This document shows, piece after piece, positions 1 through 6,169 of a stretch of 6,169 bases of DNA. Location: NCBI GenBank assembly GCA_030018855.1, contig JASEHG010000120.1:1-6169 (forward strand), in the 5' to 3' direction. A program made the translations under genes and the position numbers. Every line of letters starts with the position of its first letter. Positions within the stretch are counted from its first letter, which is position 1. Source of the DNA: Candidatus Brocadiaceae bacterium. Lineage in GTDB: Bacteria > Planctomycetota > Brocadiia > Brocadiales > Bathyanammoxibiaceae. The notes beneath the pieces were generated by a model. The model worked only from the letters and a program-made list of their open reading frames with translations, made no database searches and was not told where the DNA came from.

Positions 1-31
1 CAGAGTTCTTAATGCGTTAATCTGCCAAAGA

Positions 32-679
32 TTAAGAAGGGGCAGGTTTAGCCTTGGCTTGTCTTTCCTTTTTATCCTTTAGTCTCTTCAGCCTAAAGAC
101 GTCCTCCCTGGCCCTTTCTTCCAGGGTTTCTTTGATGAATCGCACCTGGGCGGCTAGGCCAGGTATGAGTATCTGCTCCAGGGCATTGACCCTCCTGGAG
201 GTCTTGCGTATCTCCCCGCCCAGCCTTTTTAGCTTAATCTCCATAGGGGCCATGCTTATAATACGTTCTACAACAGCCCGAAACTCTGAGGCAGTCTCGT
301 CTATCCTTGGGCTTGTGCCACTACCAGAATAATCTCCTTCAAAAAGAGTGGGTGTGGTGCGTGTCTTTACCTCAGGGACACGTATGCCCCAGATGTTTCT
401 CTCCTTTATATCTATAGAAAGCCCATTATTGCAGGCAAGGGCGGCAGACTCCACCCTTTCCAGGCCGTCTACTGCCAGGGACATAATGAGAGAGGTTGTA
501 GCCCTGTGGAGTTCTTCACTGATGCGGCCCCTTGCCGAGATGAGAGGCTTTACCCCCTCCATGAACTCCTTTAGCAGGGCGTCCCTTTTCCTCTTCAGTA
601 ATTCTACCCCATGCTGGACCAGCCTCATCTGCGCCCTCTTTTGGAGTAGGTTCATCCTCGTAGGGCTTATATGTTCCAT
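32..679 (-). CDS. atpD: V/A-type ATPase subunit D (central shaft)
   Basis: Subunit D is the rotating axle inside the A3B3 head (like F-type gamma), transmitting torque to F, C and the membrane ring. The 215 residues are almost wholly helical apart from a middle section (about 90-125). The start HISPTRMNLLQKRAQMRLVQ matches the family's N-terminal helix pattern 'PTr..Ll..k..l'. The C-terminal helix carries the signature RRVNALEQILIP at about 162-173. The two ends would pair as the long coiled coil of the shaft. The tail after about 195 is strongly basic and ends AKPAPS. The ATG directly follows the B stop (TAGATG). The nearest Shine-Dalgarno, AGAGGAG at 692-698, is 12 nt upstream, rather far, so translation probably relies on ribosomes finishing B. 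The product is certain; downstream genes lie outside the window. Confidence 0.96.
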   Translation of the reverse strand: MEHISPTRMNLLQKRAQMRLVQHGVELLKRKRDALLKEFMEGVKPLISARGRISEELHRATTSLIMSLAVDGLERVESAALACNNGLSIDIKERNIWGIRVPEVKTRTTPTLFEGDYSGSGTSPRIDETASEFRAVVERIISMAPMEIKLKRLGGEIRKTSRRVNALEQILIPGLAAQVRFIKETLEERAREDVFRLKRLKDKKERQAKAKPAPS

Positions 680-2107
680 CTAGGGTATCGTCTCCTCTGG
701 TTTATAATAAGGTGAAGGTGCTTCCTCCAATATCTCCTCAAAGTATTCGGTGATAACCTCTCTATTTATGCGGTGAAGTTCGCTACCAGGGAACATCTTG
801 AGTAACCTCCAGGCCAGGTTAAGGGTGTCTTCTATGGTCCTGTTGGTATCTCCCTGGCCTATAAAGCTATTTTCAAAGGCCTCGGCAAAGCGGAGGTACT
901 TTTTGTCCAGCTCGCTAAGGGCCTCTCCTCCCACTATGGCTATCAGTCGCCTTAGGTCCCTGCCGTGGGCGTAACAGGCGTAGAGCTGGTCTACAACCTG
1001 ACGATGGTCCTTCCTGGTCTTGCCTGCCCCTATGCCGTTGTTCATAAGCCTTGAGAGACAGAGCAACACGTCTATTGGGGGATAAACACCGGTGTGGTGG
1101 AGGTGGCGGCTGAGTACTATCTGGCCCTCCGTAATATAACCCGTGAGGTCTGCAATGGGATGGGTTATATCGTCGTCGGGCATGGTAAGTATAGGTATCT
1201 GGGTAATAGAGCCCTTCTTGCCCTTTATCCTCCCTGCCCTCTCGTAGAGGGAGGCCAGGTCGCTATACATATAGCCGGGGTAGCCCCTCCTGCCAGGGAT
1301 TTCTTCCCTGGCGGTGCTAATCTCCCTGAGGGCCTCACAATAGTTGGTCATATCCGTGAGAATGACTAGCACATGGTAGTCGCGTTCAAACGCCAGGTAC
1401 TCTGCCACAGTAAGGGCAAAGCGCGGCGTAAGGAGCCTTTCAATTGTAGGGTCATCAGACAGGTTAAGGAAACAGACCGCTTTACCAGTGGCACCTGAGT
1501 CTTCAAAACTACGGAGGAAGAAGGAGGCCTCCCGATGGGTTATGCCCATTGCAGCAAAGACCACCACAAACTGGGTCTCCTCCCCAAGCACCGTGGATTG
1601 CCTTAATATCTGGCTGGCCAATTCATTGGCGGGTAGTCCTGCCCCAGAAAATATGGGAAGCTTTTGTCCCCTTACAAGGGTGTTGTTGCCGTCTATGGCC
1701 GAGATGCCTGTCTGTATGAACTCGTTGGGTTTGGCCCTTGAGACGGGGTTTATGGGGATGCCGGTTATCTCCATCCTCTTTTCAGAAATAACCTCAGGCA
1801 AACCATCTATAGGCTCCCCCCTTCCATTAAAGACCCTCCCAACCATATCTTTGCTTACGGGCAGCCTTGCCACCTCTTCTTTTAGCCTCACGGTGGTCTG
1901 TACCACCTCAAGCCCCGCCGTCTGCTCAAGGACCTCAATACAGGCGTACTCGCTAGAGACCTCCAGGACCTGACCAGTCCGAACCTCTCCGTTGGGCAGT
2001 AACACCTCAACCATGGCGTTATAGCTGAAGCGCTTTCCCCCCTCTACGAATATAAGTGGTCCAGAGATATAATTTATGCCCCTATATTCCTTTGTCAGCA
2101 GCTCCAT
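680..2107 (-). CDS. atpB: V/A-type ATPase non-catalytic subunit B
   Basis: Subunit B alternates with A in the head and contributes the arginine finger to each catalytic site without being the main hydrolysing subunit. The 475 residues (family about 460-480) begin with a beta-barrel containing YRGINYISGPLIFVE. The P-loop position reads FSGAGLPANEL (about 153-163), the family's degenerate loop lacking GKT. Further landmarks are EEIPGRRGYPGYMYSDL near 268-284, ILTMPDDDITHPI near 306-318 and LTGYITEGQI near 321-330. LSRLMNNGIG near 351-360 contains R353, the expected arginine finger. C350 just before it sits where I recall a small residue or Pro in relatives. The start overlaps A by 26 nt behind a GGAG site. 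The TAG stop is immediately followed by the D start. B and A are encoded together, as their 3:3 stoichiometry would favour. Confidence 0.98.
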   Translation of the reverse strand: MELLTKEYRGINYISGPLIFVEGGKRFSYNAMVEVLLPNGEVRTGQVLEVSSEYACIEVLEQTAGLEVVQTTVRLKEEVARLPVSKDMVGRVFNGRGEPIDGLPEVISEKRMEITGIPINPVSRAKPNEFIQTGISAIDGNNTLVRGQKLPIFSGAGLPANELASQILRQSTVLGEETQFVVVFAAMGITHREASFFLRSFEDSGATGKAVCFLNLSDDPTIERLLTPRFALTVAEYLAFERDYHVLVILTDMTNYCEALREISTAREEIPGRRGYPGYMYSDLASLYERAGRIKGKKGSITQIPILTMPDDDITHPIADLTGYITEGQIVLSRHLHHTGVYPPIDVLLCLSRLMNNGIGAGKTRKDHRQVVDQLYACYAHGRDLRRLIAIVGGEALSELDKKYLRFAEAFENSFIGQGDTNRTIEDTLNLAWRLLKMFPGSELHRINREVITEYFEEILEEAPSPYYKPEETIP

Positions 2108-3872
2108 CGTTGACTCCAGTTAACTCAGGTTTGTGAAGGTTCTCAAAGACCTCTTTTATTTCCTCTTCCAATCTTGCGTAGTGTTCGTCAAATCTCTCTT
2201 CGGGTATCTCCTTGAGCCTGGAGATCCCTTCCCTCACAGGGAGGTGGAGGAGAGTGGTTACAGGGATTCCTGCCTCTATCTCCTTCTTGCATTTTTCATG
2301 AAACAGGATAAAGACATTGAGCATCTTATATTGTTTATTTAAGGAGCAGGAGGCATCCACGGGGGAAAAGGCGTGTTGCTGGAGGAAGCCGTCCCGAAGC
2401 ATCCTGGCCGACTCCAGGACAAGCCTTTCGGAGTCTTGAAGGGCGTCAGGGCCTACCAGCTGAACCACTTCTTGAAGTTCTGCATCTTTTTGCTGAATCT
2501 GGAGCATCTGGGTGCGGAGGTTATCCCATTGATGGTTTACGTTCTTCAGGTACCAGTCCTTCATGGGCTGGTAGTAGAGGGTGTAGCTCTTGTGCCAGTT
2601 TATAGCGGGGAAGTGGCGGCGATAGGCCAGGTGGGCATCAAGGGCCCAGAAGGCACCGCTTACCCTCATAGAGTGTTGCGTTACAGGCTCAGAGAAGTCA
2701 CCCCCGGGGGGAGAGACTGCACCCACTATTGTGACTGAGCCTCGTCTGCCGGGTTCACCCAGACATTCCACCCTTCCCGAACGCTCGTAGAAGCTTGCCA
2801 GCCTGGTGGCCAGGTAGGTGGGGAAACCCTCCTCCCCTGGCATCTCTTCAAGTCTGGAGGATATCTCCCTGAGTGCCTCCGCCCAGCGGGAGGTGGAATC
2901 GGCCATGAGGGCCACATTATAGCCCATGTCTCTGTAATACTCTGCCAGGGTAGTACCTGTGTATATGGAGGCCTCTCTGGCGGCGATTGGCATATTAGAG
3001 GTGTTAACTACCAGGATGGTTCGCGACATAAGTGGGCCTCCTGTCTTTGGGTCCTCCAGGTGGGGAAATTCTGTTAGCACATCGGTAATCTCGTTCCCCC
3101 TCTCGCCACAGCCCACGTAGACTAAAATATCGGCATTGCAATACTTTGCCAGTGTTTGCTCCACCACCGTTTTCCCTGTACCAAAGCCGCCAGGTACTAT
3201 TGCGTTACCACCAAGGGCTATGGGGAAAAGCAGGTCAAAGACTCTTTGGCCTGTGATAAAAGGCTCATCAGGGGGGAGCTTTTTCTTGAGGGGCCTAGGC
3301 CTCCTGACGGGCCATTTCTGCATCATGGACAACTGCTGGCCATCTTCAAGGCTGACCACTGTATCTTCTACCTTGAATTCCCCTTTCTTTACCTCCTTTA
3401 CCACCCCCCTTATCCCTGGTGGCGCCATTATCTTATGCAAGAAAACCCCTGTTTCCTTTACTTCCCCTAAGGTGTCCCCTCCCTGAACAGTGTCTCCCTT
3501 TTTGACCCTGGGAGAGAAGTGCCAGGTCTTTTCCCTGCCTAGTCTGTTTACGATTAGCCCTCTGGCCATCCAAAATCCGCTTTGCTTTTCTATTTCGTCT
3601 AAGGGCCTCTGAATGCCATCAAATATCCCTCCCAAAAGCCCAGGGCCTAGCTCTACAACAAGGGGCTCGGCAGTGCTCTCTACGGGCTCTCCCACAAAGA
3701 GCCCCGAGGTATCCTCGTATACCTGGATGAAGGCAGTGTCTCTATCCAGTCTTATAATCTCACCAATAAGACCAAGATTGCCCACCCGTACTATGTCGTT
3801 CATTTTTGCCCCTGTCATACCCCCGGCTATTACTGCGGGACCAGAAATCTTAATTATCTTGCCTCTTATCAT
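2082..3872 (-). CDS. atpA: V/A-type ATPase catalytic subunit A
   Basis: This is the catalytic ATP-binding subunit of the A3B3 head. Its 596 residues run in the standard order: beta-barrel (about 1-70), the A-specific 'bulge' insertion (about 110-195), nucleotide-binding domain (about 200-440) and helical C-terminal domain (about 440-590). Motifs visible are the Walker A loop GGFGTGKT at 228-235 with K234 and T235, the catalytic GERGNE with E257, the Walker B region ALMADSTSRW with D325, the block EEMPGEEGFPTYL, and SPPGGDFSEPVTQ near 387-399. The bulge and the intact P-loop separate it from B and from F-type alpha or beta. Residue 228 is Gly where relatives usually have Pro or Ala. The ATG is 10 nt after the F stop, with GAGGGG at 3877-3882 just upstream. 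The 3' end overlaps B by 26 nt. In F-type nomenclature atpA is a different protein (alpha). Confidence 0.98.
   Translation of the reverse strand: MIRGKIIKISGPAVIAGGMTGAKMNDIVRVGNLGLIGEIIRLDRDTAFIQVYEDTSGLFVGEPVESTAEPLVVELGPGLLGGIFDGIQRPLDEIEKQSGFWMARGLIVNRLGREKTWHFSPRVKKGDTVQGGDTLGEVKETGVFLHKIMAPPGIRGVVKEVKKGEFKVEDTVVSLEDGQQLSMMQKWPVRRPRPLKKKLPPDEPFITGQRVFDLLFPIALGGNAIVPGGFGTGKTVVEQTLAKYCNADILVYVGCGERGNEITDVLTEFPHLEDPKTGGPLMSRTILVVNTSNMPIAAREASIYTGTTLAEYYRDMGYNVALMADSTSRWAEALREISSRLEEMPGEEGFPTYLATRLASFYERSGRVECLGEPGRRGSVTIVGAVSPPGGDFSEPVTQHSMRVSGAFWALDAHLAYRRHFPAINWHKSYTLYYQPMKDWYLKNVNHQWDNLRTQMLQIQQKDAELQEVVQLVGPDALQDSERLVLESARMLRDGFLQQHAFSPVDASCSLNKQYKMLNVFILFHEKCKKEIEAGIPVTTLLHLPVREGISRLKEIPEERFDEHYARLEEEIKEVFENLHKPELTGVNDGAADKGI
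2114..2117 (-). promoter_or_regulatory. Ribosome binding site for subunit B inside subunit A
   Basis: GGAG on the minus strand lies 6 nt before the B start at 2107 and within the A coding sequence. It supports the ATG that creates the 26-nt A/B overlap. Confidence 0.6.
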
Positions 3873-3882
3873 AATTCCCCTC

Positions 3883-4215
3883 TTACTTTATCTTGATGTG
3901 GTAACCAATAGCGTGCCTTATCATATCCTTGACATAGGTATCGCCCCCCTTATCACTGTCCTTACTCCACTTCATGCTGAGGGGCAGTGGTACTACCAGG
4001 GGGACGCTACTTTCTTCTATGAGGCGTTTTGTGCCCTCGTTAAACGAATCTACGTGGGCCTTATCTACGATGACTATGCCGTAATCCTTGCTCCTCAGGG
4101 TCTCCACAAGGCAATCCTTGGCCTGTGTGGGAGAGTGGGCAATCCTGGTCTCTACCCCTGAGAGCTTGAAACCCCTGGCGACTTCCGGTTCAACTATGGC
4201 AAGAATTTTAAGCAG
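3883..4215 (-). CDS. atpF: V/A-type ATPase subunit F (rotor), probable CTG start
   Basis: Subunit F sits on the D shaft and helps regulate rotation and coupling. The protein reads (M)LKILAIVEPEVARGFKLSGV, matching the family start of a buried beta strand followed by 'GF.LaGv'. Also typical are a mid-protein strand YGIVIVDKAHV, a central VPLVVPLP strand, and a C-terminal helix ending IRHAIGYHIKIK. The start is the odd point. The only in-frame ATG (4272) would add 19 residues read from the end of the E gene, unlike the family and without a visible Shine-Dalgarno. No in-frame GTG or TTG lies between it and the conserved strand. A CTG at 4215 falls exactly where the family's initiator Met aligns, has AGGGAG 7 nt upstream, and gives 110 residues, a normal length. 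It overlaps the E stop by 8 nt. The product call is firm; the start is inferred. Confidence 0.9.
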   Translation of the reverse strand: MLKILAIVEPEVARGFKLSGVETRIAHSPTQAKDCLVETLRSKDYGIVIVDKAHVDSFNEGTKRLIEESSVPLVVPLPLSMKWSKDSDKGGDTYVKDMIRHAIGYHIKIK

Positions 4216-4807
4216 GGGTTGTCTCCCTAAAGAGGACCCCCGAAACTTCTTCCATGGCCCTCTTTCTGGCATTTTCTATTCGCGACTGGAGGCTGTTGTG
4301 AATTGTGACGCGACCATCGGGGCTTATAAGAATTACGCCTCCAGAGATACCCTTTACGTCTTCTATCATACAATTTCGCCCTAACTCTCTAATTATCTCC
4401 TGACAGAGGGCCTTATCAGAGGGATGCACATTTATAATCACTTCACCCTCTAGTTCTTTCAACGCCTCAAGGAGCATTTGTTTAAAGAGCACGGGGTAGA
4501 ACTGTTCCTCTCTAACCTTGAGGACGGCCTCCTCCACCTCCTTCAGGAGGCCCTCAATAATCCCTTGTTTTTTAAGGAGGATGGAGTTCTTTACCTCTTG
4601 CTCGGCCCTTGCAAGGCTCCTGGAGCACTCTAGTTTCAATTTCTCGTCAACTGATTTCAATAACTCTTCCCTTAGCCTTTTGACTTCTTTCTCTGAAGCC
4701 GCCTTTATATCCTCTATCTGCTTTTTCGTGGCGGCCTCCAGCCTTTCTTTTTCTTGCAGGACCTCCCTTTCCATATCATCAAGGAGGCTTTTCTGTGTCT
4801 CTTGCAT
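4208..4807 (-). CDS. atpE: V/A-type ATPase subunit E (peripheral stalk)
   Basis: Subunit E is the larger stator-stalk protein. Its long N-terminal helix pairs with G/H, and its C-terminal globular domain binds the top of the A3B3 head near B. The 199 residues show both parts: a charged helical region at about 5-100 (many Glu/Lys/Arg) and a compact alpha/beta domain at about 105-195. The diagnostic motif GGVILISPDGRVTIHNS lies near residues 156-172 and is followed by LQSRIENAR, the family's 'GG-v...DGri..dNs...R' pattern. Length is typical (about 185-200). The ATG follows the G/H stop with one base between them; GGAG at 4818-4821 is 10 nt upstream. The last 8 nt overlap the proposed start of F. 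The fit to the vATP-synt_E family is strong; only the exact start carries minor doubt. Confidence 0.95.
   Translation of the reverse strand: MQETQKSLLDDMEREVLQEKERLEAATKKQIEDIKAASEKEVKRLREELLKSVDEKLKLECSRSLARAEQEVKNSILLKKQGIIEGLLKEVEEAVLKVREEQFYPVLFKQMLLEALKELEGEVIINVHPSDKALCQEIIRELGRNCMIEDVKGISGGVILISPDGRVTIHNSLQSRIENARKRAMEEVSGVLFRETTPA
4223..4228 (-). promoter_or_regulatory. Ribosome binding site deciding the subunit F start
   Basis: AGGGAG on the minus strand, inside the last codons of subunit E, has a 7-nt spacer to the CTG at 4215. No comparable site precedes the ATG at 4272. This is the main sequence evidence, beside protein alignment, for a non-AUG start. Confidence 0.6.
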
Positions 4808-4808
4808 G

Positions 4809-5159
4809 TTACTCTATCTCCGGCAGGTAGACCTTTAGGGCCCTTTTTTTAGCCTCTTCAGAGTGCTTTCCCGCCTCCTGGACAAGGGCCTGAAGTCTTA
4901 GCCGGCCCTCTTGTTTTATCCTTTGGATTTCCTCTTCTACGGCCTTTAGACCGCTCTGGCGGCGATGGTCTGCTATCTCGGGAAGTCCCCTTTTTACCTC
5001 TTCCACATATCGGCGGGCCTCTTCCTTAGCGGCCTCCACTTCCCTAGTGCCTTTCTCCCTGGCCTCGTTAAGCATCCCCTCTAAGAGTCTCTCTTTTTCC
5101 TCTACTTGGGCCAGGAGAGAGGATTCCTTGGGTCGTTCTACTTTTTGCTTTCTTGCCAC
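4809..5159 (-). CDS. V/A-type ATPase peripheral-stalk subunit G/H (coiled coil)
   Basis: This is a small, highly charged protein of about 116 residues, almost all heptad- or hendecad-like helix from about residue 15 to 110, rich in Glu, Lys, Arg and Ala, with no membrane segment. Length, composition, the ending ALKVYLPEI and the position directly before subunit E fit the G (Thermus), H (archaea) or F (Enterococcus) subunit. That subunit pairs with E to form the stator stalk holding the A3B3 head. Identity rests on context and coiled-coil character more than on a sharp motif. Start choice: the frame opens at a TTG at 5180 overlapping the C stop by 8 nt (123 residues), with AGGAG only 4 nt upstream. 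A GTG at 5159 has GGGGAG at 5168-5173 with an 8-nt spacer, which I prefer. The stop is one base before the E start. The symbol is left blank because naming differs between lineages. Confidence 0.82.
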   Translation of the reverse strand: MARKQKVERPKESSLLAQVEEKERLLEGMLNEAREKGTREVEAAKEEARRYVEEVKRGLPEIADHRRQSGLKAVEEEIQRIKQEGRLRLQALVQEAGKHSEEAKKRALKVYLPEIE

Positions 5160-5167
5160 TACAAGCT

Positions 5168-5173
5168 CTCCCC
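5168..5173 (-). promoter_or_regulatory. Ribosome binding site for the G/H gene
   Basis: GGGGAG on the minus strand lies 8 nt before the GTG at 5159. It begins at the last base of the subunit C stop codon, so ribosomes ending C would be released on top of it. This supports the GTG start over the TTG at 5180. Confidence 0.5.
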
Positions 5174-6169
5174 TAAACAACTAACTCCTTCTTTATAACA
5201 TCCACAGGCACACCGTGTGCCTTACTCCTTACTATTATCCTTAGATTTAGGAACTCCCTCAGCTTTAGGCCAAGGAATCCAAGAACGATGGCTATGGAAA
5301 GGGGGTCCTTTCTTACCATGCCACCCCATTTTCTCAGCAAAAAGCAGTAGAAGAGGTGTTCCACATCTGAGGGGCTTTCAGCACCCTCAGCGGCCCTTCC
5401 ATCCAGGTCCGGATACGCCTTTTTAAGCCCTGTCAGCACCTCCTCCAGGCTTTTAGCCCCGGAAAGATACTCCCCGGACAGATTGCCACCTGGGAAAAAC
5501 TCTACCTCCCTGGCCTCAAACCCTCCCGAGATTATCTTAATGGCTGAAAGGAGGTTTTGATAATCTATCTCTCTTTTGATAATCTCCCTCACAAACCCCT
5601 CATTCTCCCCCTCTAGCGTGGTTTCCGATAGGGCCCAATTGAAGTAGTACCTATCCAGGGCCTTCTCTAGCACGGCCAGTTGCCCCTTTTCAAGATATTC
5701 AGGGAATGCCCCAAGCAGAGGAGGGGCAAAGGGGGAAAGCCAGGTGGCAAGGGTATCTATCACTGCCTTGACATCTGGCTGGTTGAGTAGCTCTTGTAAC
5801 TTTGGTTCATCAAGCTCTCCTGCTGGCACAAGGGCCAAAAGCACCTCCTGGGCGGGCAAGCCCCTTTGCCTCCCCCTCAGTACGGTCTTGATGTTATATA
5901 CGTCCCACTTTCCTAGCAGTACCCTCAGCAGACGGCGAGGCTCCTCGCTACACATCTGGAGCACCTTCCTGAAGACGCCGTAGAGGTTGCGGCGAAGGGC
6001 CTTCTCTACGGCTAACAAGCCTGAATCCCCGGCCAGGGCCATAGACATATCCTCCCTATAAGGAGAGCTAAGCAGGGAATCCGCCACCTTCATCAACTCC
6101 TTCTGCTCAAGAAGCCCCTGGAAGAAATCCCCAGGTAGTAACCTTCCCTTCATCCCCCTTATCCTGGCT
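5173..6169 (-). CDS. atpC: V/A-type ATPase subunit C (5'-partial)
   Basis: Subunit C is the funnel-shaped socket that joins the D/F shaft to the membrane c-ring (the role of eukaryotic subunit d). The first ATG in the window is at 6153, but the frame stays open to the edge and the codons before it read ARIRG. Together these give ARIRGMKGRLL...FF, matching the family N-terminus (ARVR...LL..FF in Thermus subunit C, from memory). The real start therefore lies beyond 6169, probably about ten residues upstream. Numbering from the ATG, family landmarks are KWDVYNIKTVLRG near 82-94, EIDYQNLLSAIKI near 195-207, and the C-terminal block PLSIAIVLGFLGLKLRE near 284-300 followed by NLRIIVRSKAHGVP. The visible part is about 331 codons, close to the usual full length. 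No membrane segment is evident. The gene ends KKELVV at a TAG just before the G/H gene. Note that atpC names a different subunit in F-type enzymes. Confidence 0.93.
   Translation of the reverse strand, partial: ARIRGMKGRLLPGDFFQGLLEQKELMKVADSLLSSPYREDMSMALAGDSGLLAVEKALRRNLYGVFRKVLQMCSEEPRRLLRVLLGKWDVYNIKTVLRGRQRGLPAQEVLLALVPAGELDEPKLQELLNQPDVKAVIDTLATWLSPFAPPLLGAFPEYLEKGQLAVLEKALDRYYFNWALSETTLEGENEGFVREIIKREIDYQNLLSAIKIISGGFEAREVEFFPGGNLSGEYLSGAKSLEEVLTGLKKAYPDLDGRAAEGAESPSDVEHLFYCFLLRKWGGMVRKDPLSIAIVLGFLGLKLREFLNLRIIVRSKAHGVPVDVIKKELVV

Noticed and set aside
1..24. Interrupted inverted repeat (CAGA...TCTG with TTAA...TTAA) after the D gene, considered as a terminator
   Set aside because: The stem is short and AT-rich, contains an asymmetric bulge and has no T-run on the minus strand in the visible part. 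Only 31 bases after D are visible.
1488..1973. Plus-strand open frame of 161 codons opposite subunit B
   Set aside because: It is fully antisense to the conserved nucleotide-binding region of B, so it is best explained as a shadow of strong codon bias.
2726..2917. Minus-strand 63-codon frame inside subunit A
   Set aside because: It is another frame within the conserved Walker B region of A; the Pro/Trp/Arg-rich composition is not protein-like.
680..3872. F-type ATP synthase alpha/beta or a flagellar/type III export ATPase
   Set aside because: The A-specific bulge domain, A/B length pattern, degenerate GAGLPANEL loop in B and neighbouring C, E, F and D subunits identify a V/A-type enzyme.
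3613..4161. Plus-strand open frame of 182 codons with a hydrophobic stretch, opposite the F/A junction
   Set aside because: It lies antisense to two strongly conserved genes (F and A), shows no family resemblance, and its hydrophobic run is a by-product of the reverse reading.

Overview
The window is one segment of a V/A-type (vacuolar/archaeal-type) ATPase operon, read entirely on the minus strand. Seven genes fill almost the whole 6.2 kb. In transcription order (high to low coordinate) they are subunit C (cut off by the window edge), a small coiled-coil peripheral-stalk subunit (G/H), then E, F, A, B and D. No convincing plus-strand gene was found; the longer plus-strand reading frames are antisense shadows. 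No stretch longer than about 30 bases lacks a gene.

Layout: C ends at 5173. G/H (about 4809-5159) and E (4208-4807) follow and form the peripheral stalk. F (3883-4215) starts inside the end of E, apparently at a CTG codon. A (2082-3872) carries the catalytic P-loop. B (680-2107) overlaps the end of A by 26 nt and has the degenerate, non-catalytic P-loop. D (32-679) begins directly after the B stop codon. Junctions range from a 26-nt overlap to a 13-nt gap, so the genes are almost certainly one transcript with translational coupling.

Function: together these genes encode the soluble V1/A1 sector. A and B form the A3B3 ATPase head, D and F the rotating shaft, C the socket joining the shaft to the membrane ring, and E with G/H the stator stalks. 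The membrane subunits I (a-like) and K/L (c-ring) are absent, so the window does not show whether the enzyme moves H+ or Na+, or whether it mainly makes or hydrolyses ATP.

Organism: Shine-Dalgarno-like sites precede most starts, G+C looks close to half, arginine is often AGG and isoleucine often ATA. This fits a bacterium with an A-type ATPase (thermophilic or anaerobic lineages are candidates), but an archaeon cannot be excluded. I do not assign a taxon.

I found no new kind of system here. The points worth a second look are local: the gene order with C ahead of the stalk genes, the probable CTG start of F, the true start of C lying outside the window, and a glycine at the usual Pro/Ala position of the A-subunit P-loop.
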